Origin: an uncultured Selenomonadales bacterium
Lineage (GTDB): Bacteria > Bacillota > Negativicutes > Selenomonadales > Selenomonadaceae
Assembly (NCBI GenBank): GCA_947165145.1
Contig: CAMUZG010000016.1
Coordinates: 1 to 50,126 of the forward strand
Length of the DNA stretch: 50,126 nucleotides
Reading direction: 5' to 3'
Part shown: piece by piece, positions 32,898 to 41,080 of the stretch
Numbering within the stretch: the first letter of the stretch is position 1
Layout of the letters: each line of letters begins with the position of its first letter
Made by a program: the position numbers and the translations under genes
Notes under the pieces: generated by a model
What the model was told of the DNA's origin: nothing
What the model saw: the letters and a program-made list of their open reading frames with translations, nothing else
Databases searched by the model: none

Positions 32898-34040
32898 GTG
32901 ATTCGTATTTTGATTGCTGATGACTCGGCTTTTATGCGAAAAGTCCTCTCTGATTTGTTCAACAGTCAAAACGACTTCCAAGTTGTCGGCACGGCGGTTA
33001 ACGGTCAAGACACCATTGAAAAAGTCAAGCGACTTCAACCAGACGTGTTGACGCTCGACGTTATCATGCCGGTGATGGACGGTCTCGAAGCGTTGGCAAT
33101 CATCATGGAGCAATGCCCTTTGCCCGTGATAATGATAAGCTCGACGACGCAGAAAGGCACCAACGAAACAATCAGAGCATTGGCACTCGGCGCGGTAGAT
33201 TTCGTCAGCAAGGCAGGCGGCGCAATCTCCAAAATCGACACGATTAAAGACGACATACTGATGAAATGCAGAATGGCGGCCAAAGCTCGTGCACGAAAAA
33301 ATTTCACCGCGAGCACGCCAATCGTCTACAAACCAAAATTGTCAAGCGAAGAACCTACCATGCGTCGAATAGAAGTCAAACGCAGAACAGGTTTTATTCC
33401 CATGCCAAGACCAACGCTCACTCGACAACCCGCAACGGTTGAGCCCGTCAAAAAAATTATTCCAGGCACAGGCAAAAAGCTCGTGGTTATCGGAACATCA
33501 ACGGGCGGTCCGCAAGCACTGCAAGCCGTCATAACGCGTCTGCCCGCAAATCTTCCCTGCGGCGTCGTCGTCGTGCAACACATGCCCGCCGGCTTCACAA
33601 AATCGCTTGCCGAGAGATTGAACTCAATCAGCGAAATCGCGGTCAAAGAGGCTGAACAAGATGAAATTATCCGTCCTGGTCAAGTCTACATTGCGCCAGG
33701 CGATTATCATTTGAGAATTTTCCCCGCAGGTGGCGAACGGAAAATTGTGTTGAGCCAAGAACCGCGTGTCGGTAATCTTCGTCCAACCGTCAATTACATG
33801 TACGAATCAGCCGCGCAATTCGGCAGAGATTTAGTCAGCGTCATAATGACGGGCATGGGTAGCGATGGTTGCGAAGGTATGAAAAAAATTAAAGCGACAG
33901 GCGGCTATTCAATCGCGCAAAACGAAGAAACTTGCGTCGTGTACGGAATGCCGAGAGCTGTAGTTGAAGCGGGGCTCGCTGACGAAGTAATCCCCTTGAA
34001 TAAAATTGCCGAGGCTATCGTCGAGGCAGTGAGGAGATAG
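32898..34040 (+). CDS. cheB: Chemotaxis response regulator and methylesterase CheB
   Basis: CheB removes methyl groups from chemoreceptor glutamates (and deamidates glutamines) during adaptation. The 380 residues comprise an N-terminal receiver (VIRILIADDSAFMRKVL; phospho-acceptor Asp54 in LTLDVIMPVMDG), a linker of some 70 residues, and the methylesterase domain with its triad: Ser in GTSTGGPQAL, His in VVVQHMPAGF, Asp in MTGMGSDGCEGM. GTG 32898 follows GGGGAGGCG (32883-32891); the longer frame from 32820 has no homology. First gene of the che run. Confidence 0.96.
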   Translation: MIRILIADDSAFMRKVLSDLFNSQNDFQVVGTAVNGQDTIEKVKRLQPDVLTLDVIMPVMDGLEALAIIMEQCPLPVIMISSTTQKGTNETIRALALGAVDFVSKAGGAISKIDTIKDDILMKCRMAAKARARKNFTASTPIVYKPKLSSEEPTMRRIEVKRRTGFIPMPRPTLTRQPATVEPVKKIIPGTGKKLVVIGTSTGGPQALQAVITRLPANLPCGVVVVQHMPAGFTKSLAERLNSISEIAVKEAEQDEIIRPGQVYIAPGDYHLRIFPAGGERKIVLSQEPRVGNLRPTVNYMYESAAQFGRDLVSVIMTGMGSDGCEGMKKIKATGGYSIAQNEETCVVYGMPRAVVEAGLADEVIPLNKIAEAIVEAVRR

Positions 34041-34080
34041 GCGATTTTATTTTGCAGATAAATTTACAGGAGGCTTTTGC

Positions 34081-36201
34081 ATGGAAACCAATCAATACAT
34101 GGATATGTTTCTGGATGAGTCGCATGAACATTTGCAGTCGCTCAATGACGGATTATTGGGCTTGGAAGACAACGCAGAGGATCTTTCGATTCTGAACGAA
34201 ATCTTCCGCAACGCCCACACACTAAAGGGAATGTCCGCCACAATGGGCTACAACAAAATCGCCGAACTCACTCACGAGATGGAAGACGTTCTCGACATGC
34301 TCCGCAAGGAACAGCTCAAAGTAAATGGCGACATCATCGACACCCTTTTCAAGTGCATTGATTCCCTTGAGCAGATGATTAACAACGTTGCCAATGGCGA
34401 CCCAGAAGATCTTATCGATGTTTCAGATTTGGTTGCCAAACTCTCCGCAATTCTGCGCGGCGAAGATCCTAATGCAATGTTGACTGGTCAAGCAGTCCCT
34501 GCGGCATCAGCACCTGCTCCTGCGGCAACAACTTCAGACACGTCAGCGGCAGCTGTAAGCGCAGATCTTCCCGTCGAAATTTCCGACACGGAAAAAAATC
34601 TCATTCTCGAAGCGCGCAAACGCGGTATGCGCGGCATTTATCTCAAGGTCACGCTCGCCGATTCTTGTCTGCTCAAGTCAGCACGCTCTTACATGGTTAT
34701 GAACGCACTCGACGAAATCGGCGAAGTTATCCGCACAATTCCTTCCGCTGAAGACCTTGAACAGGAAGCGTTCGAGTTTACGTTTGAAGTCATTCTTATC
34801 ACCGCGTCCGAAGAATCGGCCGTTCAAAACGCGGTCATGTCAATTTCGGAAATCGACAAGGCGGAAACAATCGTTATAAGGTTCGATACTCCTCAATCCG
34901 AACAAGCTCAACAGACTGCCGCACCTGCGCCGCAACCTGCTCAACCGTCAGCGTCGACCGCGCCCGCAACTCAACCGAAATCTTCTTTACCGGTCAATAA
35001 ACCTTCCGCATCGCCGCCACCTACTCAATCCGCCGCCGCAGGTAAAAAATCTCACGCAGGACAATCAGTCCGCGTCGACATCGATAAACTCGACAACCTC
35101 ATGAATCTCATGGGCGAGCTCGTTATCAATAAAGTTCGTCTGGAACAAATCGGGCAAACACACAGATTATCCGAACTCACCGAGACTTTGGAGCAAATGG
35201 ACCGCGTCACCACAGACCTTCAAAATATCGTCATGAAAGTCCGCATGGTTCCCGTCAGCCAAGTCTTTAACCGTTTCCCGCGCATGGTTCGCGACGTTAC
35301 CAAGGAACTCAACAAGGAAATTAACTTGACAATCGAAGGCGAGGACACCGAACTCGACCGCACCGTTATCGACGAAATCGGCGACCCCATCATGCATCTG
35401 CTGAGGAATTCGCTTGACCACGGTATCGAAATGCCTGACGAACGCGAAGCCAAGGGCAAGCCTCGCGTCGGCGAAGTCGGTCTTATCGCGCGCCACGAAG
35501 GCAACAACGTCGTTATCATGGTTACCGACGACGGCAAGGGCATTGACGCCGACATTATTCGCCGCAAAGCTGTCGAAAAGGGGCTGTACACTCAAGACGA
35601 AGTCGACTCAATGGACGACTCCGACGCTGTCCGAATCGTCTTTCTGCCAGGCTTTTCCACGGCGGAAAAAATCAGCGACATTTCGGGACGCGGCGTCGGT
35701 ATGGACGTTGTCCGCAGTAAAATCGAATCGCTGTCGGGACAAGTCGACGTTGAGACGCACGTCAACGAAGGTTCCGTTTTCAAGATTAAGTTGCCGCTGA
35801 CGTTGGCGATTATTCAAGCGATGTTGGTACAGGTGCAAGACGAAATGTACGCCATACCGCTCGCGTCAATCGACAGCACGTTGAGCGTTCAGCCGACCGA
35901 CATTCGCACCGTCCAAAATAACGAGGTTATCGTCCTGCGCGGCGAAATCATTCCGATAATCCGCATGGAAGAAACGCTTATGGTTCCGCACGTGAAAGAT
36001 TCGCATGAACTGTTCGTGGTTGTCGTGCACGCGGGCGACTCCAAAGCCGGTATCGTCGTCGACAAGCTTATCGGTCAGCAGGAAATCGTTATCAAGACGC
36101 TGGGCAACTTGTTCATGGGCTTGAAGATGTTCTCAGGCGCGACGGTGCTCGGCGACGGTCGCGTAGCTCTGATTCTCGACGTGGCAACCATGCTTAACTA
36201 A
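34081..36201 (+). CDS. cheA: Chemotaxis histidine kinase CheA
   Basis: The central chemotaxis kinase, a cytoplasmic dimer at receptor arrays. 706 residues with all five domains: P1/HPt (His46 in RNAHTLKGMSATMGY), P2 (about 165-275), a Pro/Ala/Gln-rich linker (about 280-325), P3 dimerisation helices (VRVDIDKLDNLMNLMGELVINKVRLEQI), P4 ATPase (LLRNSLDHGIE, DDGKGID, DISGRGVGMDVVRSKIESLSG) and P5/CheW-like (IPLASIDSTLSV). ACAGGAGGC precedes the ATG. cheW follows after 12 bp. Confidence 0.97.
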   Translation: METNQYMDMFLDESHEHLQSLNDGLLGLEDNAEDLSILNEIFRNAHTLKGMSATMGYNKIAELTHEMEDVLDMLRKEQLKVNGDIIDTLFKCIDSLEQMINNVANGDPEDLIDVSDLVAKLSAILRGEDPNAMLTGQAVPAASAPAPAATTSDTSAAAVSADLPVEISDTEKNLILEARKRGMRGIYLKVTLADSCLLKSARSYMVMNALDEIGEVIRTIPSAEDLEQEAFEFTFEVILITASEESAVQNAVMSISEIDKAETIVIRFDTPQSEQAQQTAAPAPQPAQPSASTAPATQPKSSLPVNKPSASPPPTQSAAAGKKSHAGQSVRVDIDKLDNLMNLMGELVINKVRLEQIGQTHRLSELTETLEQMDRVTTDLQNIVMKVRMVPVSQVFNRFPRMVRDVTKELNKEINLTIEGEDTELDRTVIDEIGDPIMHLLRNSLDHGIEMPDEREAKGKPRVGEVGLIARHEGNNVVIMVTDDGKGIDADIIRRKAVEKGLYTQDEVDSMDDSDAVRIVFLPGFSTAEKISDISGRGVGMDVVRSKIESLSGQVDVETHVNEGSVFKIKLPLTLAIIQAMLVQVQDEMYAIPLASIDSTLSVQPTDIRTVQNNEVIVLRGEIIPIIRMEETLMVPHVKDSHELFVVVVHAGDSKAGIVVDKLIGQQEIVIKTLGNLFMGLKMFSGATVLGDGRVALILDVATMLN

Positions 36202-36213
36202 GGAGGAATTCTA

Positions 36214-36705
36214 ATGGCTAAAGACAGCGCGGCAAATAAAAAGCGCACCCCGGTTGACGACCTCGACGGCGAGGAACAGATTGAGGCTATGCAAGTCGTC
36301 GCGTTCAAATTGCGTGACGAAGAATACGGCGTAAATATTTTTCACGTGCAAGAAATTCGCAACCTTGTCGATATAACGCGCGTCCCCTTCGCGGCAAGCT
36401 TTATCAAGGGCGTTATCAATCAGCGCGGCTCGGTTATGCCCGTTATCGACTTGAAAAAGCGGCTCGGCATTGAGGAGACGCCTTACACCTCCTTGACCCG
36501 AATCGTTACCGTTATCGTTGACGACCTGCAAGTCGGCATGTTGGTTGACGCCGTCACCGAAGTTTTGACTATCCGCACAAAGCTCGTCGACCCGAAAAAA
36601 ACCGTCAGCGACAGGGCTATGGAAAAATTCTTGAGCGGCATTGGCAACATCGACGGTCGCCTTGTCACCATGCTCAATCTTGAAGAAATCGTCAATGCTA
36701 ACTAA
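36214..36705 (+). CDS. cheW: Chemotaxis coupling protein CheW
   Basis: Couples CheA to methyl-accepting receptors. 163 residues; an N-terminal tail of about 25 charged residues precedes the CheW fold: MQVVAFKLRDEEYGVNIFHVQEIRNL, the interface motif GVINQRGSVMPVIDLKKRLG, and VDAVTEVLTI. AAGGAGGAA sets the ATG. An octamer-array hairpin (36712-36793) lies between it and cheC. Confidence 0.96.
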   Translation: MAKDSAANKKRTPVDDLDGEEQIEAMQVVAFKLRDEEYGVNIFHVQEIRNLVDITRVPFAASFIKGVINQRGSVMPVIDLKKRLGIEETPYTSLTRIVTVIVDDLQVGMLVDAVTEVLTIRTKLVDPKKTVSDRAMEKFLSGIGNIDGRLVTMLNLEEIVNAN

Positions 36706-36711
36706 GGGGTC

Positions 36712-36793
36712 AGGTTAGTAGGGAATTAGGTTAATAGGTTATTAGAAAAGTCTTTCACTATTAACCTACTAACCTATTAACCTATTAACCTAC
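36712..36793 (+). repeat. Octamer array forming a long inverted repeat between cheW and cheC
   Basis: Four AGGTTAGT-like units with 8-bp period (36712-36743), a short centre, then four AACCTATT-like units (36763-36793). The arms are complementary over about 30 bp. It is related in style to the heptamer arrays but has period 8. It ends just before the cheC Shine-Dalgarno AAGGAGG. Confidence 0.85.
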
Positions 36794-36808
36794 AAAGGAG
36801 GTTTTGAA

Positions 36809-37423
36809 ATGCTTGATGAATTTAACTTGTCAGCGAATCAGCTCGACGCTCTGCGCGAAATCGGCAACGTCGGTGCAGGAAATTCGGCTACTGCACTGTC
36901 ACAAGTCATCAACAAAAAAATCGATATGAACGTCCCGAAAGTTTCGATCATCCCGATTGAAGACGTGCCCGACCTCGTCGGCGGTCCCGATGCGTTAGTC
37001 GTCGCAGTATTTTTGCGTGTCTACGGCAGAGCACCAGGAAATATTCTTTTCCTCATGCCGAAAGAAAACGCGTTCTATCTCGTCGACGATTTGATGGGCA
37101 GAGAACACGGCACAACACAAAGTTTGGACGAAATGGATGTTTCCGCGCTGAAAGAAGTCGGCAATATCTTGACGGGCTCATATCTCAACGCGTTCTTCCA
37201 CTTCACGAATATTTCAATGATACCGTCAATCCCGTCGTTAGCAATGGACATGGCGGGCGCAATCTTAAACGTCGTGTTGGTGCAGCTCGGACAAATGGGC
37301 GATCACGCTTTGGTTATCGAAACAAAATTCCTAGCGGAAGATGACAGCGTCAACGGACATTTTTTCCTCGTGCCCGATCCAGGCTCATTGGGCACTTTGG
37401 TCAAAGCAGTGGGGGTTGAATAA
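36809..37423 (+). CDS. cheC: CheY-P phosphatase CheC
   Basis: 204 residues of the CheC/CheX/FliY family. Two phosphatase centres are visible, each with the Glu-Asn pair: LREIGNVGAGNSATALSQ (about 15-32) and LKEVGNILTGSYLNAF (about 112-127). It removes phosphate from CheY and binds CheD. Transcription continues from cheW through the octamer repeat, or begins inside it. cheD begins 2 bp after the stop. Confidence 0.96.
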   Translation: MLDEFNLSANQLDALREIGNVGAGNSATALSQVINKKIDMNVPKVSIIPIEDVPDLVGGPDALVVAVFLRVYGRAPGNILFLMPKENAFYLVDDLMGREHGTTQSLDEMDVSALKEVGNILTGSYLNAFFHFTNISMIPSIPSLAMDMAGAILNVVLVQLGQMGDHALVIETKFLAEDDSVNGHFFLVPDPGSLGTLVKAVGVE

Positions 37424-37425
37424 TT

Positions 37426-37911
37426 ATGGCAGACCTTATCAAAGTCGGCATGGCTGATTACAAGGTCGGTCGTAGTCCGTCCACGCTAATAAGTTACGGT
37501 TTGGGCTCGTGTATCGGAATTTCGCTTTATGACCCGCAACGTAAAATCGGCGGTCTTCTGCATATCATGTTGCCCGACAGCACGCAAGCCCGTTCCAGCG
37601 ATAATCCTGCAAAATTCGCCGATACAGGTATTCCGCTGATGATTAACGATGTCATTGCGTTGGGAGCGTCGCGTTCCAGGCTCGTCGCCAAAATCGCGGG
37701 CGGGGCTCAAATGTTCGCCTTCTCCAACGCTACCGACATTATGCGCGTCGGCACACGCAATGCCGAAAGTTGCAAACAAATCCTAAAACGCAACGGCATC
37801 AGAGTTATCGCCGAGGACACGGGCGGCACATACGGGCGCACAGTTTCTATCGATTTGTCGACTGGTGCCTACAAAGTCAAAACCATTGACCGCGGCGAGA
37901 AAAATATCTAG
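37426..37911 (+). CDS. cheD: Chemoreceptor glutamine deamidase CheD
   Basis: 161 residues. CheD deamidates receptor glutamines and stimulates CheC. The catalytic Cys is in YGLGSCIGISL, the His in GGLLHIMLPDS, and the Thr-Gly region is KIAGGAQMF. The start ATG lies 2 bp after the cheC stop, with GGGGGTTG inside the end of cheC serving as ribosome site, so translation is coupled. Confidence 0.96.
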   Translation: MADLIKVGMADYKVGRSPSTLISYGLGSCIGISLYDPQRKIGGLLHIMLPDSTQARSSDNPAKFADTGIPLMINDVIALGASRSRLVAKIAGGAQMFAFSNATDIMRVGTRNAESCKQILKRNGIRVIAEDTGGTYGRTVSIDLSTGAYKVKTIDRGEKNI

Positions 37912-37923
37912 TGGTGATTGACT

Positions 37924-38337
37924 GTGACAGGATTTTACAACTATCTTGAAAGCATCATGCCCGTCAAAAGAGTTCTAATCTCGTTGGCAGTGGGCATGGT
38001 GTCATTGTTTATCGTGCTTATTTCGGGGCTGACAAGTGAGTTCGTGCGCAGTGAAACAATTGCGTCGCGAACTTTTTCAGCCTTTTGTTTTACAGGCTCG
38101 CTGGCATTTATTTTGATGATGAGTTGCGAAGAATACGCCATTTACAAAACCAAACGGGAGCTTGAACACTTTATTGACGACGCGCCAATCGAAGAGAGCG
38201 ACGAAGATTTCAACCGCGCGGAATATCTTCACGAGGACGAGGAAGAACCTGTTGCCGACAATGAATCTGCCAACGCTGAACCTGCTACCGACGACAACAC
38301 TTTCCGCCCGATTGACTTTGCTGGACATCAAGCGTAA
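37924..38337 (+). CDS. Small membrane protein of unknown function in the che-fliA cluster
   Basis: About 137 residues. Two membrane helices (about 18-37 and 52-69) are followed by a charged helix and a very acidic tail of about 55 residues rich in Glu, Asp and Asn. GTG 37924 is preferred over TTG 37918 because GTGGTGA lies 6 nt before it. No family was recognised. Position between cheD and fliA suggests a role in motility; B. subtilis has another small membrane protein, SwrB/YlxL, after sigD, but I see no sequence evidence of a relation. Confidence 0.7.
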   Translation: MTGFYNYLESIMPVKRVLISLAVGMVSLFIVLISGLTSEFVRSETIASRTFSAFCFTGSLAFILMMSCEEYAIYKTKRELEHFIDDAPIEESDEDFNRAEYLHEDEEEPVADNESANAEPATDDNTFRPIDFAGHQA

Positions 38338-38340
38338 TTT

Positions 38341-38520
38341 GAGGCCGTCAAGGATGACGGCCTCCCCGTCGCCTCTGAAAACGTGATGTTTTCACAGGCG
38401 ACAACCACGAGTCACGGGTAGTCTCGACGCTGGAATCGTTTGGACTGAACGCCCCCGCGAGGTGCCCTTTCTTTTGCAACTTTTCTTTGGGCATGCAAAG
38501 AAAAGTTGATCATCAAACTT
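38341..38520 (+). repeat. GGA-hairpin repeat, copy D, upstream of fliA
   Basis: Hairpin 1: GAGGCCGTCA/TGACGGCCTC with loop AGGA. Hairpin 2 (38368-38402): TGAAAAC/GTTTTCA, outer GTCGCCT/AGGCGAC; its loop reads GTGAT, so GGA has been lost. The middle segment contains two further GGA motifs. Hairpin 3: AACTTTTCTTTG/CAAAGAAAAGTT (38478-38507), loop GGCATG, followed by TGATCATCA as in copy C. Confidence 0.88.
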
Positions 38521-38582
38521 AAAATTAACTTCAAACAACGGCTGAAACCGAAACCCAAAACCAGACGGACGGTGAACCGACT

Positions 38583-39335
38583 ATGGAAATTGACGCCAAG
38601 ACAAACGACATGACGACGCTTTGGCTCAAATACCGCGAAAATAAATCCGTGGAGTTGCGCAACGAAATTGCCGAACATTATTTGCCGCTCGTCAAGATCG
38701 TCTGCGGAAGATTGGCAGTCAGTCTGCCGCAACATCTGGACAAAGACGACCTGTTGAGTAGCGGCTTTTTCGGCTTGCTTGACGCGATTGACCGTTTCGA
38801 CATCACGCGCAACATAAAATTCGAGACCTATGCCGGCGTGCGAATTCGCGGCGCAATGATTGATTACCTCCGCTCAAAAGATTGGATACCCGTTTCCATG
38901 CGCCAAAAAATCCGCCGCTACGAACAAACCGTTTGCCGCCTGGAAAACGAACTCGGTCGTTCTGCCACGGACGAAGAACTTTCCACCGCCTTAGAAATTT
39001 CCAACGAGGAACTGCAGACGCTCATCGGGCAATGCAATTCGGCAACCGTCATTCCGCTTGAAGAATATCTCAAAACCGACGTGAACGAAGCCGTCGACAC
39101 GAATCCCGCCAACTCCACCGAGCTATTTGAACTCAAAGAAACTCTGGCAAGCGCAATCGACCGCCTGCCCGAAAAGGAACGCATCGTCGTTTCGCTTTAC
39201 TATTACGAAGAAATGACGCTGAAAGAAATCAGCATGATACTCCACCTCACCGAGGCGCGAATTTCCCAGCTGCACACAAAGGCGATTTTCCGTATGCGCG
39301 GCTATCTGGCACAAAGCAAAGAAGATTTGGTTTAG
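38583..39335 (+). CDS. fliA: RNA polymerase sigma factor FliA (sigma-28, SigD/WhiG family)
   Basis: Directs transcription of late flagellar genes. 250 residues: region 2 (LVKIVCGRLAVSLPQHLDKDDLLSSGFFGLLDAIDRFD, then FETYAGVRIRGAMIDYLRSKDWIPVSMRQK), region 3, and region 4 helix-turn-helix (LTEARISQLHTKAIFRMRGYL). It lacks region 1.1, as the family does. It should read the TAAG-N15-TCCGATAC promoter of the flagellin at 1073. The ATG at 38583 has only a modest ribosome site (GGTGA), and repeat copy D is its leader. No flgM anti-sigma gene is seen in the window. Confidence 0.95.
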   Translation: MEIDAKTNDMTTLWLKYRENKSVELRNEIAEHYLPLVKIVCGRLAVSLPQHLDKDDLLSSGFFGLLDAIDRFDITRNIKFETYAGVRIRGAMIDYLRSKDWIPVSMRQKIRRYEQTVCRLENELGRSATDEELSTALEISNEELQTLIGQCNSATVIPLEEYLKTDVNEAVDTNPANSTELFELKETLASAIDRLPEKERIVVSLYYYEEMTLKEISMILHLTEARISQLHTKAIFRMRGYLAQSKEDLV

Positions 39336-39351
39336 GAAAGGAGGTCGCCTG

Positions 39352-41004
39352 ATGAGCGAGAAATTAACTTTGGGCGGACCGGCAGACGGCTATAAATACG
39401 AATTCAAAGCGGACGGGGTCTACTTGACAATATATCCCGCTGCGGACGGCGAGCGGCTATTTGAACTGTCCGATATGCGCCAAATCCTGCGCGATTGCAA
39501 AGTGCTCGATTACGACGTCGGAATTTTATCGCGGACAATGCGCGAGGCAAATGGTCGCCCGCAAAAAATCGCTGAACCAATCGAAATCACGGCGCAAGAC
39601 ATTGAACTTTTGGCGAACGGTGAAAAACCCGTCGAGCAAACAGAAGAACCCTACGCGCGAATGATAGTCGAATTGGCACGCGACAAAATGAAGGCAACAA
39701 TCCGCTACGACACCCGCGAAGGCGCACGTTTGCCGACAAAAGAAATGGTTATGACTGCCCTTGAAGAAGCCGGCGTTGTCTACGGTATCGACGAAGAATC
39801 AATCGAAATCGGTATCCGCAGTTTGAGTCCGTTTGTTGCCGCCGAAGGTCTTTTGCCGGTTGCGGGCGAGAACGCTTACATCGACAGAAAATTTGATTTG
39901 GGCGTCAAAGGTCGTCCCGTCGTCGACGAATACGACAAAGTTGACTACAAAGATTTAAATCTGTTCGTCCTTGCCAAAGAGAATCAGACGTTGGCGATAA
40001 GAGTTCCGCAGACGAAAGGCACGCCTGGCAAAAATATTCTCGGCGAAGTCGTTCCCGCGCAAAACGGTCGTCCCGTTCCCATGCCCGAAGGTAAAAATAC
40101 TAAAGCGGTCGGCGACAGGCTTATCGCGACTGTCAACGGGCAAATCGTCGACAAAGGCAATCGAATCAGCATTGACCCCAAACTTGAAATAAAAGGCTCA
40201 GTTGGCGTATCGACGGGCGACGTTGAATTTGACGGCTCGATTAAAATCAATGGCGACGTGGACTACGGCTTCACGGTCAAAGCGACAGGCGACATTGAAA
40301 TTAAAGGCTCGGTTAACGGCGCAATCGTCACTGGTCGCAATGTCTACATCAGCGGAGGCGTCACTGGTGCAGATCGTGCCAAAGTTTTCGCTGAACACGA
40401 CGTTCGAACAGCTTTTGCCGAAAACGCTTTCATCGAGGCTGGCAACGATATTTTCATTTCGGATATCGCTTTGCACTCTCACATTCGCGCGGGCAAACGT
40501 ATCATCATGGAAGACAAGCACGGGCAGATTACGGGCGGTCATGCTGTGGCTGGCGAATCAATCAGCGTGAAAATTATCGGCAACGAGGCGTTTGTTGTCA
40601 CGAGAGTATCCGTTGGCGTTGATCCGACTTTGCAGAAAGAATACCAGGATTTGAAGAAGTCTTACAAAGAATCGCGCCGCCGATTGACGCATATCACGCA
40701 GACGCTTAACACTTTGTCGAAGATTGATATAAACAAGTTGCCGCCGGAACGCGTCGAGTCGATTAATGCTTTGACTCGTTCGCAATTCCCGTTGGCTGGA
40801 CAAATTAAGCGCGACGAGAAACGAATTTTGGAGATTGAAGCGAAACTCGCCGAGATGAAGAACGGTAAAATTCGCGTCAGCGACATAATTTATCCCGGCA
40901 CGCGACTTGCCGTTAACAGCGTCTTGAAGAGCATTCAGTCTGATTACAGACGTTGCACCATTTCTCTGAACGACCTTGGCGAAATCGAAGTAGGACCGTA
41001 CTGA
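39352..41004 (+). CDS. FapA family protein (DUF342)
   Basis: A protein of 550 residues with the DUF342/FapA plan: N-terminal alpha/beta part, then a right-handed beta-helix-like core (GSVGVSTGDVEFDGSIKINGDVDYGFTVKATGDIEIKGSVNGAIV; about residues 280-400), then a coiled coil (about 430-510), then a small C-terminal domain ending LGEIEVGPY. The family often sits at the end of che/fli operons in Firmicutes; its biochemical role is not settled, with links to polar flagella and motility. AAAGGAGG precedes ATG 39352, 16 bp after fliA. Confidence 0.88.
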   Translation: MSEKLTLGGPADGYKYEFKADGVYLTIYPAADGERLFELSDMRQILRDCKVLDYDVGILSRTMREANGRPQKIAEPIEITAQDIELLANGEKPVEQTEEPYARMIVELARDKMKATIRYDTREGARLPTKEMVMTALEEAGVVYGIDEESIEIGIRSLSPFVAAEGLLPVAGENAYIDRKFDLGVKGRPVVDEYDKVDYKDLNLFVLAKENQTLAIRVPQTKGTPGKNILGEVVPAQNGRPVPMPEGKNTKAVGDRLIATVNGQIVDKGNRISIDPKLEIKGSVGVSTGDVEFDGSIKINGDVDYGFTVKATGDIEIKGSVNGAIVTGRNVYISGGVTGADRAKVFAEHDVRTAFAENAFIEAGNDIFISDIALHSHIRAGKRIIMEDKHGQITGGHAVAGESISVKIIGNEAFVVTRVSVGVDPTLQKEYQDLKKSYKESRRRLTHITQTLNTLSKIDINKLPPERVESINALTRSQFPLAGQIKRDEKRILEIEAKLAEMKNGKIRVSDIIYPGTRLAVNSVLKSIQSDYRRCTISLNDLGEIEVGPY

Positions 41005-41010
41005 CGTTAA

Positions 41011-41059
41011 TTAGGAATGTGGAATTATAATTCCTAATTCCTAATTTCCAATTCCAAAT
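41011..41059 (+). repeat. Heptamer array between fapA and the next gene
   Basis: Seven units of TTAGGAA/TCCTAAT type in 7-bp phase. The first two and the last four are complementary, so a short hairpin can form. Confidence 0.75.
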
Positions 41060-41080
41060 TGATAGAACGGAGTGATCACG

